Positions 11,107-21,145 of a stretch of DNA of 64,000 bases are shown here, piece by piece (position 1 is the first letter of the stretch; every line of letters starts with the position of its first letter). The stretch spans positions 1 through 64,000 of the forward strand of contig JAIQFS010000038.1 in assembly GCA_020073145.1 (NCBI GenBank), written 5' to 3'. The notes beneath the pieces are model-generated. The model was given only the letters and a program-made list of their open reading frames with translations. It made no database searches and had not been told where the DNA came from. The translations under genes and the position numbers were made by a program. The stretch comes from Terriglobia bacterium. Lineage in GTDB: Bacteria > Acidobacteriota > Terriglobia > Bryobacterales > Bryobacteraceae.

Positions 11107-11925
11107 TTACGCGTAGCGCCGGGCCAGCCACCACTGCTGCGCGACTGCCAGCAGATTACTCGTGACCCAATACAGCATCAGGGTGCTTGGCTGGCTGTAG
11201 AACAGAATCCCGAAGAGGAGCGGCATCCACTGCATGAGGCGGTTCATCTGCGGGTCCATGGAGGGGCTCGGAGTGATCTTGCCCAGCAGCCACTGGGTGG
11301 CGATGAGGAGCAGCGGTAGCACGCGCATCGGCAACTGCTCTGGAGGGGACAGGTCGGAGATCCACAACCAGCCGGCGCCGTGAAGCTCCGGCATCTGCGC
11401 CAGCACGCGATAGAGCGCGGCCAGCACGGCAAACGGTCCGATGGCGGGAATGCACCCGCTGAGCGGATGGGTCTTGTGCTGCTTGTACAGCTCGGAGATC
11501 TCGCGCGACTGCCGCGGATCCATTTGCATCCGCGAGGACGTTCCTTTCGACCGGTAACGGGCGTTGATGGCTTCCAGTTGAGGCTACAGCGCGCGCATGG
11601 TCTGGGAATTCCGCGCCGCCAGGATGCGAAACGGCAGCAACACCAGGTTGACTAGAAAGGTTGTGACCACAATGGCCCAACCCCAGCCCGACCGTCCCGT
11701 GCGATACGTTGCGCGTGTGTGCACCTGGCGGAGGGTCCACTCAAGCGGGCGCGCCACGGGCGCGAGATAGCCGTAGTCCCGAGACTGCGAAACCACCTGC
11801 GGCGGCGGTCCCGCAGCGGCCATGGCCTTCCGCGGATATAACAGGCTGAATAGGAGAAACGTGGCGAATAGCAGTACGCCGCTCAGGAGTAGGAACGAGG
11901 CGATTCGGATTCCAACGTCTTGCAT
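11107..11925 (-). pseudogene. Short YidC/Oxa1 insertase paralogue interrupted by an in-frame amber codon
   Basis: A 272-codon frame encodes a YidC/Oxa1-type membrane insertase, but codon 114 is TAG (11584-11586). Before it come a signal-anchor segment and TM GWGWAIVVTTFLVNLVLLPF. After it the frame continues directly: PQLEAINARYR, YKQHKTHPLSGCIP, MQWMPLLFGILFYSQPSTLMLYW and a C-terminal VTSNLLAVAQQWWLARRY. In relatives this position falls in the conserved M-x-x-L-Q-P-x-(L/I) stretch, so the amber probably replaces a CAG Gln by one transition. The large periplasmic P1 domain of Gram-negative YidC is missing, so this is a short paralogue. AAAGGAGG precedes the ATG. A true pseudogene, amber readthrough or a sequencing error are all possible. 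Confidence 0.8.
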
Positions 11926-11990
11926 GACAGACAGCTCCCTCCTTTAGTATAGGTGGGGCGGATGATTCGCCTGCATTGGGCTTGATATGT

Positions 11991-12512
11991 TTACTGTAAC
12001 GGGAATAGCGTAGCCTGCTCCTCGCCTTCCCACAATTCCGGGCGATATTCCACCGGTCCTCTGTCCAGCCCGTACCGGTCGCGGATCTTCTGCACACGGG
12101 CGCGCAAGGTCTCCTTATACCCGTTGCCAAGGTAGGCGCTCTTTTCGTACTGGGCGCGATAGTGCGGAGCCAGGGCAGGGAAGCGCTCTTCCAGGAACGG
12201 GAGGAAGACCTCTTGCGCGGAGGGCATCAGGAACAGCGGCCCGCCGCCGAAGTATCGCGCGCCCGCGTCGCGCGAGGCCTTCGCCAGACGGTCGAGTTGC
12301 CGCTCGCTGTCGGTCAGCAGCGGCATGATGGGGTTGGGAAACACGCCCACCACCAGTCCAGCCTGGCTGAGTGTCCTCACCGCGCGCAAGCGAAGCGCTG
12401 GCCGCGGCGCGCGGGGCTCCAGCAGCCGCGCCAGCTCTTCGTCCAGCGTGGTGATGGTCATGTTGATGCTGAGAACGTTGGCGCGCGCGACCTCCCGCAG
12501 CTGCTCCAAATC
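11991..12512 (-). pseudogene. Radical-SAM protein (SplB-like/Rv2578c type), N-terminus lost
   Basis: About 173 residues match the C-terminal half of SplB-like radical-SAM proteins: SINMTITTLDEELARLLEPRAP, a repeated-charge helix, PIMPLLTDSERQLDRLAKASRDAGA, and an end with EYRPELWEGEEQATLFP. The CxxxCxxC iron-sulphur motif that defines the family should lie upstream, but homology stops at Asp-Leu-Glu (about 12512). An in-frame TAA follows inside the inverted repeat of the IS1595-type element. The missing half is not found beyond the element's other end either. The only start would be a TTG at 12509, so the remnant is almost certainly inactive. Confidence 0.8.
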
Positions 12513-12513
12513 G

Positions 12514-12540
12514 GGTAATTATCCCTTGACAACAAGTAGA
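12514..12540 (+). repeat. Left terminal inverted repeat
   Basis: Begins GGTAATTATCCC and then diverges slightly; 23 of 27 bases match the reverse complement of 14974-15000. A TTGACA hexamer lies within it (12526-12531) and could contribute to transposase expression. Confidence 0.85.
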
Positions 12541-12560
12541 ACATATGGCAAACTCGTTAT

Positions 12561-13472
12561 ATGGGCGACATACAAGGTCGAAACAATATACTCAACCAAG
12601 CGCAGAAGTATACGCTGGTTCAGTTCAATGCGGAGTTCCCCGACGATGACGCCTGCTTGGAGTGCATCAAGGAACAGCGCTGGCCGGGTGGCATTACCAC
12701 CTGCGACAAGTGCAAAGTCGAGCGGAAGCATCACCGCGTGCACGGCCGCACCGCCTATGCCTGCGACTACTGTGGGCATCACATCTACCCGTTAGCCGGG
12801 ACCATTTTCGAGAAGTCCACCACCAGCCTGAAACTGTGGTTCCATGCCATGTTCCAGATGGGTTCCACCAAGTGCGGGATCTCCGCAAAGCAGATTCAGC
12901 GTGAAACTGGCGTCACCTACAAAACCGCGTGGCGCATGTTCCGCCAGATCCGCTCCCTGATGGGTGAGGAACTCAGTCTGGAGGGATCGACGGTGGAGGT
13001 AGACGAAACCTATTATGGCGGTGTTCAGAAGTATGGCGCTGGACGAAGGCCCCGCGACAATAAAACCATCGTCATGGGGCTTGCGGAGCGCAAGGGACGC
13101 ATTGTGGCGCGGACCATACCGGATACCACCGCGAAGACCCTCAAAGGCAAGATCCACGAGTACGTGCTTCCTGGAAGCACCATCTACACTGACGAAGCTC
13201 CGAGCTACAACACCGTGGGCGAGAAGCGGCGTTACACTCACCGACGCATCAAACACGCGGCTAGAGTCTACGTGATGGGCGACGTTCACACCAACACAGT
13301 GGAAGGGTTCTGGAGCCTAATTAAACGTGGGATTGGCGGGGTCTACCACTCAGTCAGCGCGAAGTTTTTGCAGGAATATTTGAACGAGTACGCCTTCCGC
13401 TATAACCGGCGCAATGTTCCAGCGCCGATGTTCAAGCAGATTTTGGAGAAGGTTTCGGAGAAGGCGGAGTAG
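12561..13472 (+). CDS. IS1595-family (ISXO2-like) transposase
   Basis: A 303-residue DDE-type transposase. The N-terminal zinc-ribbon domain (about 30-75) has CLEC, CDKC, CDYC and GHHIYPLAGTIFEKSTTSL. The catalytic ISXO2-like domain has the first Asp in STVEVDETYYGG, the second in STIYTDEAPSY, and the third position in HTNTVEGFWSLIKRGIGGVYHS. It ends RYNRRNVPAPMFKQILEKV, as usual for the family. It looks intact and full length. The start lies 47 bp inside the left inverted repeat. Its product would act on the two repeats bounding this element. Confidence 0.94.
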   Translation: MGDIQGRNNILNQAQKYTLVQFNAEFPDDDACLECIKEQRWPGGITTCDKCKVERKHHRVHGRTAYACDYCGHHIYPLAGTIFEKSTTSLKLWFHAMFQMGSTKCGISAKQIQRETGVTYKTAWRMFRQIRSLMGEELSLEGSTVEVDETYYGGVQKYGAGRRPRDNKTIVMGLAERKGRIVARTIPDTTAKTLKGKIHEYVLPGSTIYTDEAPSYNTVGEKRRYTHRRIKHAARVYVMGDVHTNTVEGFWSLIKRGIGGVYHSVSAKFLQEYLNEYAFRYNRRNVPAPMFKQILEKVSEKAE

Positions 13473-13491
13473 CGGCCTTTTTCACAAGCTT

Positions 13492-13531
13492 GAAAAAATC
13501 GGCCCGCGTGAACGGCTGGTCCGATTTCTTC
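13492..13531 (+). terminator. Hairpin after transposase
   Basis: GAAAAAATCGG (13492-13502) pairs with CCGATTTCTTC (13521-13531), 10 of 11 positions, 20 bp after the transposase stop. The A/T-rich outer stem gives a T-rich 3' side on either strand. Confidence 0.5.
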
Positions 13532-13559
13532 GACGTTTTGGGTTTATTCTTCATCTGCC

Positions 13560-13715
13560 CTATTTTACGTACATCGTGTCGTTTACGAGCAATTGTTTTG
13601 GGTCGAGCTTTCCGCTTGCGCCGAGGGTACCGTCTGGCTTTAGGAAATGATGCAAAACCATAACCAACTGGCTCCCATCGTAATACGCATCGACGATGCT
13701 CCGAGTCCCTGGCAC
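13560..13715 (-). pseudogene. C-terminal remnant of a small passenger protein
   Basis: The minus frame ending at 13560 has a protein-like tail: IVDAYYDGSQLVMVLHHF, then LKPDGTLGASGKLDPKQLL and VNDTMYVK. The LKPDGTxGxSGKxDPK pattern resembles the end of small hypothetical proteins found in many soil bacteria (from memory). The frame stays open to 14213, but upstream it is antisense to the gene at 13858 and loses protein character. A GTG at 13715 would give 51 residues, yet no ribosome-binding site precedes it. Most likely a truncated gene inside the element. Confidence 0.45.
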
Positions 13716-13857
13716 TTGCTTACTGCTTGGATGGGCGGGTTTATCGTATAGTCTTCTCGTTCGTAAAGTGCTGATTTTTGAAGGGTATCCTCCTTCATTA
13801 CGATTAAACTTGCCCTGTAGAGCCGTCTCCGATATTCTGACCTTAGGGAACTTGTTC

Positions 13858-14166
13858 ATGAGCGAATCCGAGATCCAGCAGTTATTGTCTGAATATCTGG
13901 AAGGGCATTTGGGCCAAGATGAACTCGACTGCCTGTTCGATCTTGATGAATCTGATGAAACAGATCTAAGCCGCCATCTTGTTGGGCTGCTTTCAGAGGC
14001 GTCCCATGCACATTGGACAAGAAAAGAGTTGCGCAAGGCGCTTCGCCCTTTTGCCAATATTGTGTGGAGAGAGGCTGAAGGGGTGCCAGTGTCAAAAGGA
14101 ACTTCATTAGGGTACCGTTCCTCCTCCACTACGCGACCGACTGAGGCTTTACTTCCAGCAGCGTAA
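13858..14166 (+). CDS. Acidic hypothetical passenger protein
   Basis: A 102-residue product that begins MSESEIQQLLSEYLEGHLG and has a strongly acidic middle (DELDCLFDLDESDETDLSRHL), an amphipathic basic helix (HWTRKELRKALRPFANIV) and a Ser/Thr-rich end. The frame is open from 13696, but the earlier part has the wrong character; AGGGA precedes ATG 13858. The last 38 bp overlap the convergent DUF6941-like gene. Function is not recognised. The acidic/basic layout could suit an antitoxin or regulator, but nothing specific supports that. Confidence 0.55.
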   Translation: MSESEIQQLLSEYLEGHLGQDELDCLFDLDESDETDLSRHLVGLLSEASHAHWTRKELRKALRPFANIVWREAEGVPVSKGTSLGYRSSSTTRPTEALLPAA

Positions 14167-14566
14167 ACGGCGCCCTCGCTATTTCCTCCCCGTCCAATTG
14201 AACAATCCACCAATGGGTGCCTTCCTGTCTCGCTATGACTGCCACTTGTGCAGAAAGGCTGATTCCATGAGGAGCGGAGAGTTTAGGTTGCTCTACCAGC
14301 ACCTCAATCGGCTGTGGACCCGGACGCCGCTCTCCATTTGGTCGGAGCAGATCGATTTCGATGATATGCTTTCCGAGGGATAGGGCCTGAGACCTAATGA
14401 CCGCGATTAACTGCATTGGCACAATTTGCTGCTCGATGGGGACATCGGGGGGCCGAACAACGAAGAAAATATCGGCTATGCGAATAGCGCTGAGAACGCC
14501 GTCAGCTTCCCGGAGGGCCTTTTCACAAACGAAGGCGGCAACGGATAAATCGTTCGGAAGTGGCAT
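14129..14566 (-). CDS. DUF6941-like passenger protein
   Basis: A 145-residue soluble protein with FVCEKALREADGVLSAIRIADIFFV near the N-terminus, then VPMQLIAVIRSQALSLGKHIIEIDLLRPNGE, and a C-terminal half HWWIVQLDGEEIARAPFTLLEV. This pattern, a start about a 'CEK' gene product and an all-beta remainder, resembles DUF6941 proteins. No catalytic residues are apparent. It follows the 88-residue gene by 123 bp in the same direction, and both read inward from the right inverted repeat. Confidence 0.65.
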   Translation of the reverse strand: MPLPNDLSVAAFVCEKALREADGVLSAIRIADIFFVVRPPDVPIEQQIVPMQLIAVIRSQALSLGKHIIEIDLLRPNGERRPGPQPIEVLVEQPKLSAPHGISLSAQVAVIARQEGTHWWIVQLDGEEIARAPFTLLEVKPQSVA

Positions 14567-14689
14567 CGGCCAGCCAGTTTAACAGGCTGCAACCGCTACA
14601 TTGGACAGCACAAATGTTCTAGTGTAGACTGATCGTGGCGGGAGCCGCGATGACAAACTTCGGCTTAGAGGATGAGACGAACGTTGAGC

Positions 14690-14956
14690 TTATACGCCAA
14701 ATGCTTTTTCGTCCAGAGACGGCCCCTCGATGGAGGCATACCCTGAGGCGATGGCGTGATAGGGCACGAAAACCGCTATTGTTTTTGGCGCAGTTGGTTT
14801 GCCGACCCTTTGGAGTACGGCATTCGTAATCTCCTGGCTGTGAATCCAAAGTCCACCAGCCTTCACACCTAGGAGCTTCACGCGCTGCATCTTCGACGGA
14901 TGCAACTGCGGGAGAATCAGGACAATCTCTTGGTCAACGAAGTCGCTGAATTGCAT
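14690..14956 (-). CDS. Small conserved-looking passenger protein
   Basis: An 88-residue protein, MQFSDFVDQEIVLILPQL, with a basic beta-strand segment (KMQRVKLLGVKAGGLWIHSQ) and a C-terminal motif IAVFVPYHAIASGYASIEG-PSLDEKAFGV. The closing (S/T)LDEKAFGV resembles the end of a family of small hypothetical proteins that I recall from soil bacteria. The start lies 17 bp inside the right inverted repeat, so its promoter must overlap the element's end. Function unknown. Confidence 0.65.
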   Translation of the reverse strand: MQFSDFVDQEIVLILPQLHPSKMQRVKLLGVKAGGLWIHSQEITNAVLQRVGKPTAPKTIAVFVPYHAIASGYASIEGPSLDEKAFGV

Positions 14957-14973
14957 CCCGCCAGCTTATCACG

Positions 14974-15000
14974 TGTACTTGTGGTGACGGGATAATTACC
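14974..15000 (-). repeat. Right terminal inverted repeat
   Basis: Read on the minus strand it begins GGTAATTATCCC, identical over 12 bases to the left end and matching at 23 of 27 overall. Confidence 0.85.
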
Positions 15001-15067
15001 GCCACATCTCTATATTCGCCTTTTCTTCGCCATATTGCAAGGGCGGCTGGTAGGCTATGGTGGAAAG

Positions 15068-16093
15068 GTGAAGGCACTGGTAAAGAGCAGGCGGGAGCCG
15101 GGGTTATGGCTCGAGGACGTGGAAACGCCCGCGGTGGGCATCGACGACGTGTTGATTCGAGTGCTGCGAACCGGGATCTGCGGCACCGATGTCCACATTT
15201 ACCATTGGGACGCGTGGGCGCAGCAGACCATCCCGGTGCCCATGGCGATCGGCCACGAATTTGTTGGCCGGATCGTCCAGGTTGGCTCGAACGTGAATGA
15301 TTTCTTCCCAGGCGATCTGGTCAGCGGGGAAGGGCACGTGGTCTGCGGCCGGTGCCGGAACTGTCTGGCGGGCCGACGGCAGCTTTGCGCTCGCACGCAA
15401 GGAGTGGGCGTCAACCGGCCCGGCGCATTCGCCGAATACATTGTGCTGCCGATGGCGAACGTGTGGCGGCACAGCGAGTCCGTTTTGCTCGACATCGCCG
15501 CGATTTTCGATCCTTTTGGCAACGCGGTCCATACCGCCCTGGCGTTTCCAGTGCTGGGGGAAGACGTGCTCATCACCGGCGCCGGGCCGATCGGCATCAT
15601 GGCTGCCGCCGTGGCGCGTCACGCCGGCGCTCGATTCACCGTAATCACCGATGTCAATCCGCACCGGCTCGAACTGGCGCGGAACATGGGGGTCACCCTG
15701 GCTGTGGACGCCCGCTCCACGAAGCTGCCGGATGTCCAAAAGCAATTGGGCATGACCGAGGGCTTCGATGTCGGCCTGGAAATGTCCGGCAACCCGGCCG
15801 CTTTCCGCGACATGATTGCCAACATGAGCCACGGCGGGAAAATCGCGATGCTCGGCATTCCGTCGCAAGAGATCTCCGTGGATTGGCACGCCGTGATTTT
15901 TAACATGCTCACTCTTCGCGGGATCTATGGCCGGGAGATGTACGAAACCTGGTACAAGATGACCGTCATGCTGCAATCGGGGCTCGACATCACCCCGGTC
16001 ATCACCCATCGCTTCCCCTACCAGGAATACGAAAAGGCTTTCGAGGTGATGGCTTCCGGCAATTCCGGCAAAGTGATTTTGAATTGGGAGTAG
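15068..16093 (+). CDS. tdh: L-threonine 3-dehydrogenase
   Basis: A zinc-dependent medium-chain dehydrogenase that oxidises L-threonine to 2-amino-3-ketobutyrate with NAD+, feeding glycine and acetyl-CoA. Catalytic zinc ligands lie in [14 protein letters not shown] and GHEFVG; the structural zinc site is [15 protein letters not shown]; the nucleotide motif is [12 protein letters not shown]. The GTG start at 15068 gives 341 residues, the length of E. coli Tdh, and [17 protein letters not shown] matches the family start. The longer frame from 15035 would add 11 unusual residues. The gene starts 67 bp from the mobile element, which may have replaced its upstream region. Confidence 0.93.
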   Translation: MKALVKSRREPGLWLEDVETPAVGIDDVLIRVLRTGICGTDVHIYHWDAWAQQTIPVPMAIGHEFVGRIVQVGSNVNDFFPGDLVSGEGHVVCGRCRNCLAGRRQLCARTQGVGVNRPGAFAEYIVLPMANVWRHSESVLLDIAAIFDPFGNAVHTALAFPVLGEDVLITGAGPIGIMAAAVARHAGARFTVITDVNPHRLELARNMGVTLAVDARSTKLPDVQKQLGMTEGFDVGLEMSGNPAAFRDMIANMSHGGKIAMLGIPSQEISVDWHAVIFNMLTLRGIYGREMYETWYKMTVMLQSGLDITPVITHRFPYQEYEKAFEVMASGNSGKVILNWE

Positions 16094-16190
16094 GGGGTAA
16101 CGCTGCCAACTAACCCAATCAATAAGTAGCTATTGCTATTGGATTTAGGAGAGAAATCCGAGAATCCGGATGAGGCCCACCGTTGCCGGT

Positions 16191-16412
16191 TTACTTCTTG
16201 GCCGGTTCCTTGTAGCCCTGGAGCGAGTACTTGTGATCCCGATAGTATTTGCCCGCGTCGTTGAGCTGCCAGGAGTTCGCTGGATGGCAGAACGAGCATT
16301 CCTTCCTGGTCCGCCTTCCGTACTCCGGCTTGGCGAAGCTGGCGGTGGAGTTGACCATCAGAGCGGCCCCGAGGATCGCCGCCGGCACGATTAGTTTCGC
16401 GAAACTGGACAT
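16191..16412 (-). CDS. Mini c-type cytochrome (single CxxCH)
   Basis: A 73-residue protein with a signal peptide (FAKLIVPAAILGAALMVNSTASFA) and a mature part of about 45 residues carrying one haem-binding motif, CSFCH, followed by NSWQLNDAGKYYRDHKYSL. No obvious distal Met ligand remains; His in YYRDHKYS could serve. It is much shorter than ordinary class I cytochromes. It may be a small periplasmic electron carrier or a haem-binding subunit of an unknown complex. It stands alone between tdh and kdsC. Confidence 0.75.
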   Translation of the reverse strand: MSSFAKLIVPAAILGAALMVNSTASFAKPEYGRRTRKECSFCHPANSWQLNDAGKYYRDHKYSLQGYKEPAKK

Positions 16413-16482
16413 TTCTCTCGTCTCTCAGTGAGCAGACGCTCTCCTTGGTCTCATTGTTACACGGCTCAGGCAGGGCGCCGGA

Positions 16483-17025
16483 CTACCCGATTTCGTAGTG
16501 CTGCAGGATCTCTCCCCACCGATCCTGAGCCTTGAGCAGCAGTTCCGCCACTTCGCGGACGGCGCCTTGCCCACCGCTCGATTTGGTTACGTAGTGCGCC
16601 GCACGCTTCACTTCGTCGCGCGCATTTGCCGTGGCAATCGCCAGGCCCACGCGCCGCAAGACGACGACATCGGTCAAATCATCTCCGGCGTAGGCCACCG
16701 CGCTTGCGTCGATTCCGGCGTCAGCCAGAATCTTCTCGAGAATCGGCACCTTCTCGATGTGACCCTGGTAGACGTACGTCATCTTCACCTGGCGCGCGCG
16801 CTCGGCGGTGGCGGGCGACTCCCGACCGCTGATGACTCCGGTCTGAATTCCTTTCCAATTGAGCCACTGCAAGGCGATGCCGTCTTGGGAATCGAAACCC
16901 TTGGTTTCGACGACACCACCCTGACCGTCAGGCACGTTGTACAATTTGCCGTCGGTGAGGACGCCGTCCACGTCCATGAGCAGGAGCCGGACCTGCGATG
17001 CGCGTCGGGTAATTTCGTCGGTCAT
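16483..17025 (-). CDS. kdsC: 3-deoxy-D-manno-octulosonate 8-phosphate phosphatase
   Basis: KdsC is a HAD-superfamily phosphatase that removes phosphate from KDO-8-P on the way to the LPS inner core. The 180-residue protein has motif I LLLMDVDGVLTDG, the KDO-specific GFDSQDGIALQWL, motif II TGVISGRES, the Lys region HIEKVPILEKIL and motif III YAGDDLTDVVVLRRVGLAIAT. It has no cap domain, as usual for the family. It lies divergent from tilS, with 31 bp between the two starts. Confidence 0.94.
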   Translation of the reverse strand: MTDEITRRASQVRLLLMDVDGVLTDGKLYNVPDGQGGVVETKGFDSQDGIALQWLNWKGIQTGVISGRESPATAERARQVKMTYVYQGHIEKVPILEKILADAGIDASAVAYAGDDLTDVVVLRRVGLAIATANARDEVKRAAHYVTKSSGGQGAVREVAELLLKAQDRWGEILQHYEIG

Positions 17026-17056
17026 AGGGAACTCCTACCATAACCCACTGCGTACA

Positions 17057-18493
17057 ATGAGAGAGGGGGGGAACTTGGTCGATCGCATCGCACGGACCAT
17101 TGCGCGGCACGGCATGTTTGAAGCCGGTGACACGGTAGGATTGGCCGTGTCCGGCGGTGCGGACTCGGTCTGCCTGCTTCACGTCTTGCGCGAACTGGCC
17201 TCACGATGGGACCTGCGCCTCCAGGTGCTTCACGTGAACCACCATCTGCGCGGCGCTGAGTCGGACGCGGATGCCGAATTCGTCCGCGCGATCGCCTCCG
17301 GGTTCGGCTTGCCGTTCGCCATCCGGGAGGTTGATCTCACGGGGTGTGCCGGCAACCTGGAGCAGGCGGCGCGGCAGGCGCGGCTGGCATTTTTCGCGGA
17401 GGTCATCGGGGGCGGCCCAGTCCGGCGGGTGGCCACCGGCCACACCCGCTCCGATCAGGCGGAGACGGTGCTCTTCCGCTTCTTGCGCGGCGCGGGAAGT
17501 GCGGGGTTGGCCGGCATTCGTCCGGTCACCCGCGAAGGCATCGTGCGGCCGCTGCTGGAAGTGGATCGCGCCGAGGTGCTCGAGTTCCTGCGCCGGCGAG
17601 ATATTTCTTGGCGGGACGATTCCACCAACCTGAGCCTGGAATTCACCCGCAACCGGATTCGGCACGAACTCTTGCCGCAATTGACCCGGGATTGGAGCCC
17701 GGCCCTGACCCAGACGCTGGCCCAGACCGCCGAGTGGGCCTTGGCCGAAGAGGCGTATTGGGAGGCTGAGATCGATCGGCTGGCTCCGGTACACCTGATG
17801 CCGGGACCAGGCTGCATTTTGCTGAAAACCAGCGCTTTGAAGGAGTTGCCGTCCGCTGCCGCGCGCCGCCTGGTGCGGCGGGCCATGGGACGGGTCAAGG
17901 GAGACCTGCGGGGCATCGAGTTCGTCCACGTCCAAGCGGTCCTGGAGTTGGCCGACAGCACCGAGGGCCACGGCCGCCTACAGGCCCCAGGACTGGACAT
18001 CATGCGGTCCTTTGACTGGTTGCGGTTTGGCCGGCCCACGCTCAATGGCCCGGCGACCCGGAATTACGGCTACCCTGCACCCGTCCCAGGGGTTATCCGG
18101 ATACCGGGTACAGAACTGGAAATATGCCTGGAACTAGTTGAAAAACCGGAGACTTCCAGAACGCCAATTTCCGGATATAATAATATGATGGTTGGTGTAG
18201 ACTGGCAACGGGTGTCGGGTCCTTTGGAGTTGCGAAATTGGCGGCCCGGCGATCAGTACCAACCGCGGGGAACCGTCGGCGCGGAAAAGATCAAAACGCT
18301 TTTCCAGGAGTTCCGGATTCCGTTATGGGAGCGGCGTCATTGGCCGGTTCTGACGGACGGATCTTCGATTGTATGGACGCGCCGCTTTGGCCCGGCCGCG
18401 CAGTTTGCGGAGGAACCCGAAAGTCCGGTTGTTTTAAAAATCCGGGAAATGCGAGTCGTGCCAGAGCAAAGCGGCGTCTATAACAGTGAATAG
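17057..18493 (+). CDS. tilS: tRNA(Ile)-lysidine synthase
   Basis: TilS attaches lysine to C34 of the CAU-anticodon tRNA-Ile, changing its codon reading from AUG to AUA. The PP-loop motif is VGLAVSGGADSVCLLHVL, with later THTRSDQAETVLFRFLRG and the C-terminal domain LRNWRPGDQYQPRG...KIKTLFQEFRIPLWERR-WPVL. The 478-residue form starts at ATG 17057. A TTG at 17075 is preceded by a purine-rich AGAGGGGGGG and may be the real start. The gene is followed by ftsH 17 bp later, a common tilS-ftsH order. Confidence 0.95.
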   Translation: MREGGNLVDRIARTIARHGMFEAGDTVGLAVSGGADSVCLLHVLRELASRWDLRLQVLHVNHHLRGAESDADAEFVRAIASGFGLPFAIREVDLTGCAGNLEQAARQARLAFFAEVIGGGPVRRVATGHTRSDQAETVLFRFLRGAGSAGLAGIRPVTREGIVRPLLEVDRAEVLEFLRRRDISWRDDSTNLSLEFTRNRIRHELLPQLTRDWSPALTQTLAQTAEWALAEEAYWEAEIDRLAPVHLMPGPGCILLKTSALKELPSAAARRLVRRAMGRVKGDLRGIEFVHVQAVLELADSTEGHGRLQAPGLDIMRSFDWLRFGRPTLNGPATRNYGYPAPVPGVIRIPGTELEICLELVEKPETSRTPISGYNNMMVGVDWQRVSGPLELRNWRPGDQYQPRGTVGAEKIKTLFQEFRIPLWERRHWPVLTDGSSIVWTRRFGPAAQFAEEPESPVVLKIREMRVVPEQSGVYNSE

Positions 18494-18510
18494 GCCGGTA
18501 GGGAGGACTA

Positions 18511-20420
<1,910 letters not shown>

Positions 20421-20424
<4 letters not shown>

Positions 20425-21086
20425 TCCCATCGTTTCCCGTCTACCTGTTCGATATTGACGGCACCTTGCTGGACTCCGCCGAAGACATTTGCGGCGCAGT
20501 CCAGCAGGTGCTCGAAACCACCGAAGCCCGCCCCGTCACCTTCGAGTATTTGAAGACCTTTATCGGCCTGCACCTCAACGACTGCTTCCAGGAAGTGCTG
20601 CCTCACTGTACTCTCGAACGGGCCCACGAACTGGTCGAGCAATACCGTGGCCTCTACCGCGGCCGCGGCCACCAGCGCACCCGCGTCTTTCCGGGCGTTT
20701 GCGAAGGCCTAGCCGCATTGGGCGGCCGCAAGTCCACCGCCACCACCAAAGGCAGCCCCTCCAGCCGCGCCATCCTGGAACAGTTCGGGCTCCTGTCCTA
20801 TTTCGAGCACGTGCAAGGCACGGATGGCTTCCCCAGCAAGCCCGCCCCCGACGTGATTCTGGCCGCGCTGGCTGCGCTCGGCGCCAAGCCCGAGGACTGT
20901 CTCTTCGTCGGTGACTCCCCGGCCGACATGGAGGCCGGCCGGAGAGCCGGAGTCAAAACCTGCGCCGTCCGCTACGGCTACGGCAACCCGGAAGAAATGG
21001 CCCGCTTCAACCCCGACTATTGGGTCGACGACCTGCGCGCCCTGGCGCCGTCGCCGTTCGATTCATACGTGTCATCAGCCTCCTGA
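20421..21086 (+). CDS. HAD-superfamily hydrolase (phosphoglycolate phosphatase-like)
   Basis: A 221-residue HAD phosphatase of the Gph/PGMB type. Motif I is [16 protein letters not shown], a helical cap follows (residues 20-80), motif II is [17 protein letters not shown], motif III falls at [15 protein letters not shown] and motif IV is [18 protein letters not shown]. It starts at a GTG overlapping the ftsH stop by 4 nt, so it is translationally coupled. The substrate is not fixed by sequence; 2-phosphoglycolate from DNA repair is the usual guess for this clade. Confidence 0.88.
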
Positions 21087-21145
21087 AGCTGTGCATGAAT
21101 TGGGCAGGCAGGTCTCCAAACCGGCCCGGTCGGGTGCCGATTGGC

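Larger units (their letters stand above)
12514..15000. mobile_element. IS1595-family element with passenger genes (2.49 kb)
   Basis: The two ends carry terminal inverted repeats sharing the perfect 12-mer GGTAATTATCCC and matching at 23 of 27 positions. Inside are an ISXO2-like transposase (12561-13472) and about 1.5 kb of additional small genes on both strands. Simple IS1595-type elements are mostly about transposase length, so the extra half is passenger DNA. The flanks show an imperfect 8-bp match (tCCAaATC at 12505-12512, gCCAcATC at 15001-15008), compatible with a decayed duplication but not proof. The left end abuts a truncated radical-SAM gene and the right end lies 67 bp before tdh. 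Confidence 0.82.

Noticed and set aside
13716-14213. Upstream part of the 217-residue minus frame in the mobile element
   Set aside because: Only the last 50 or so residues look like protein; the rest is Ser/Arg-rich and antisense to the 102-residue gene.
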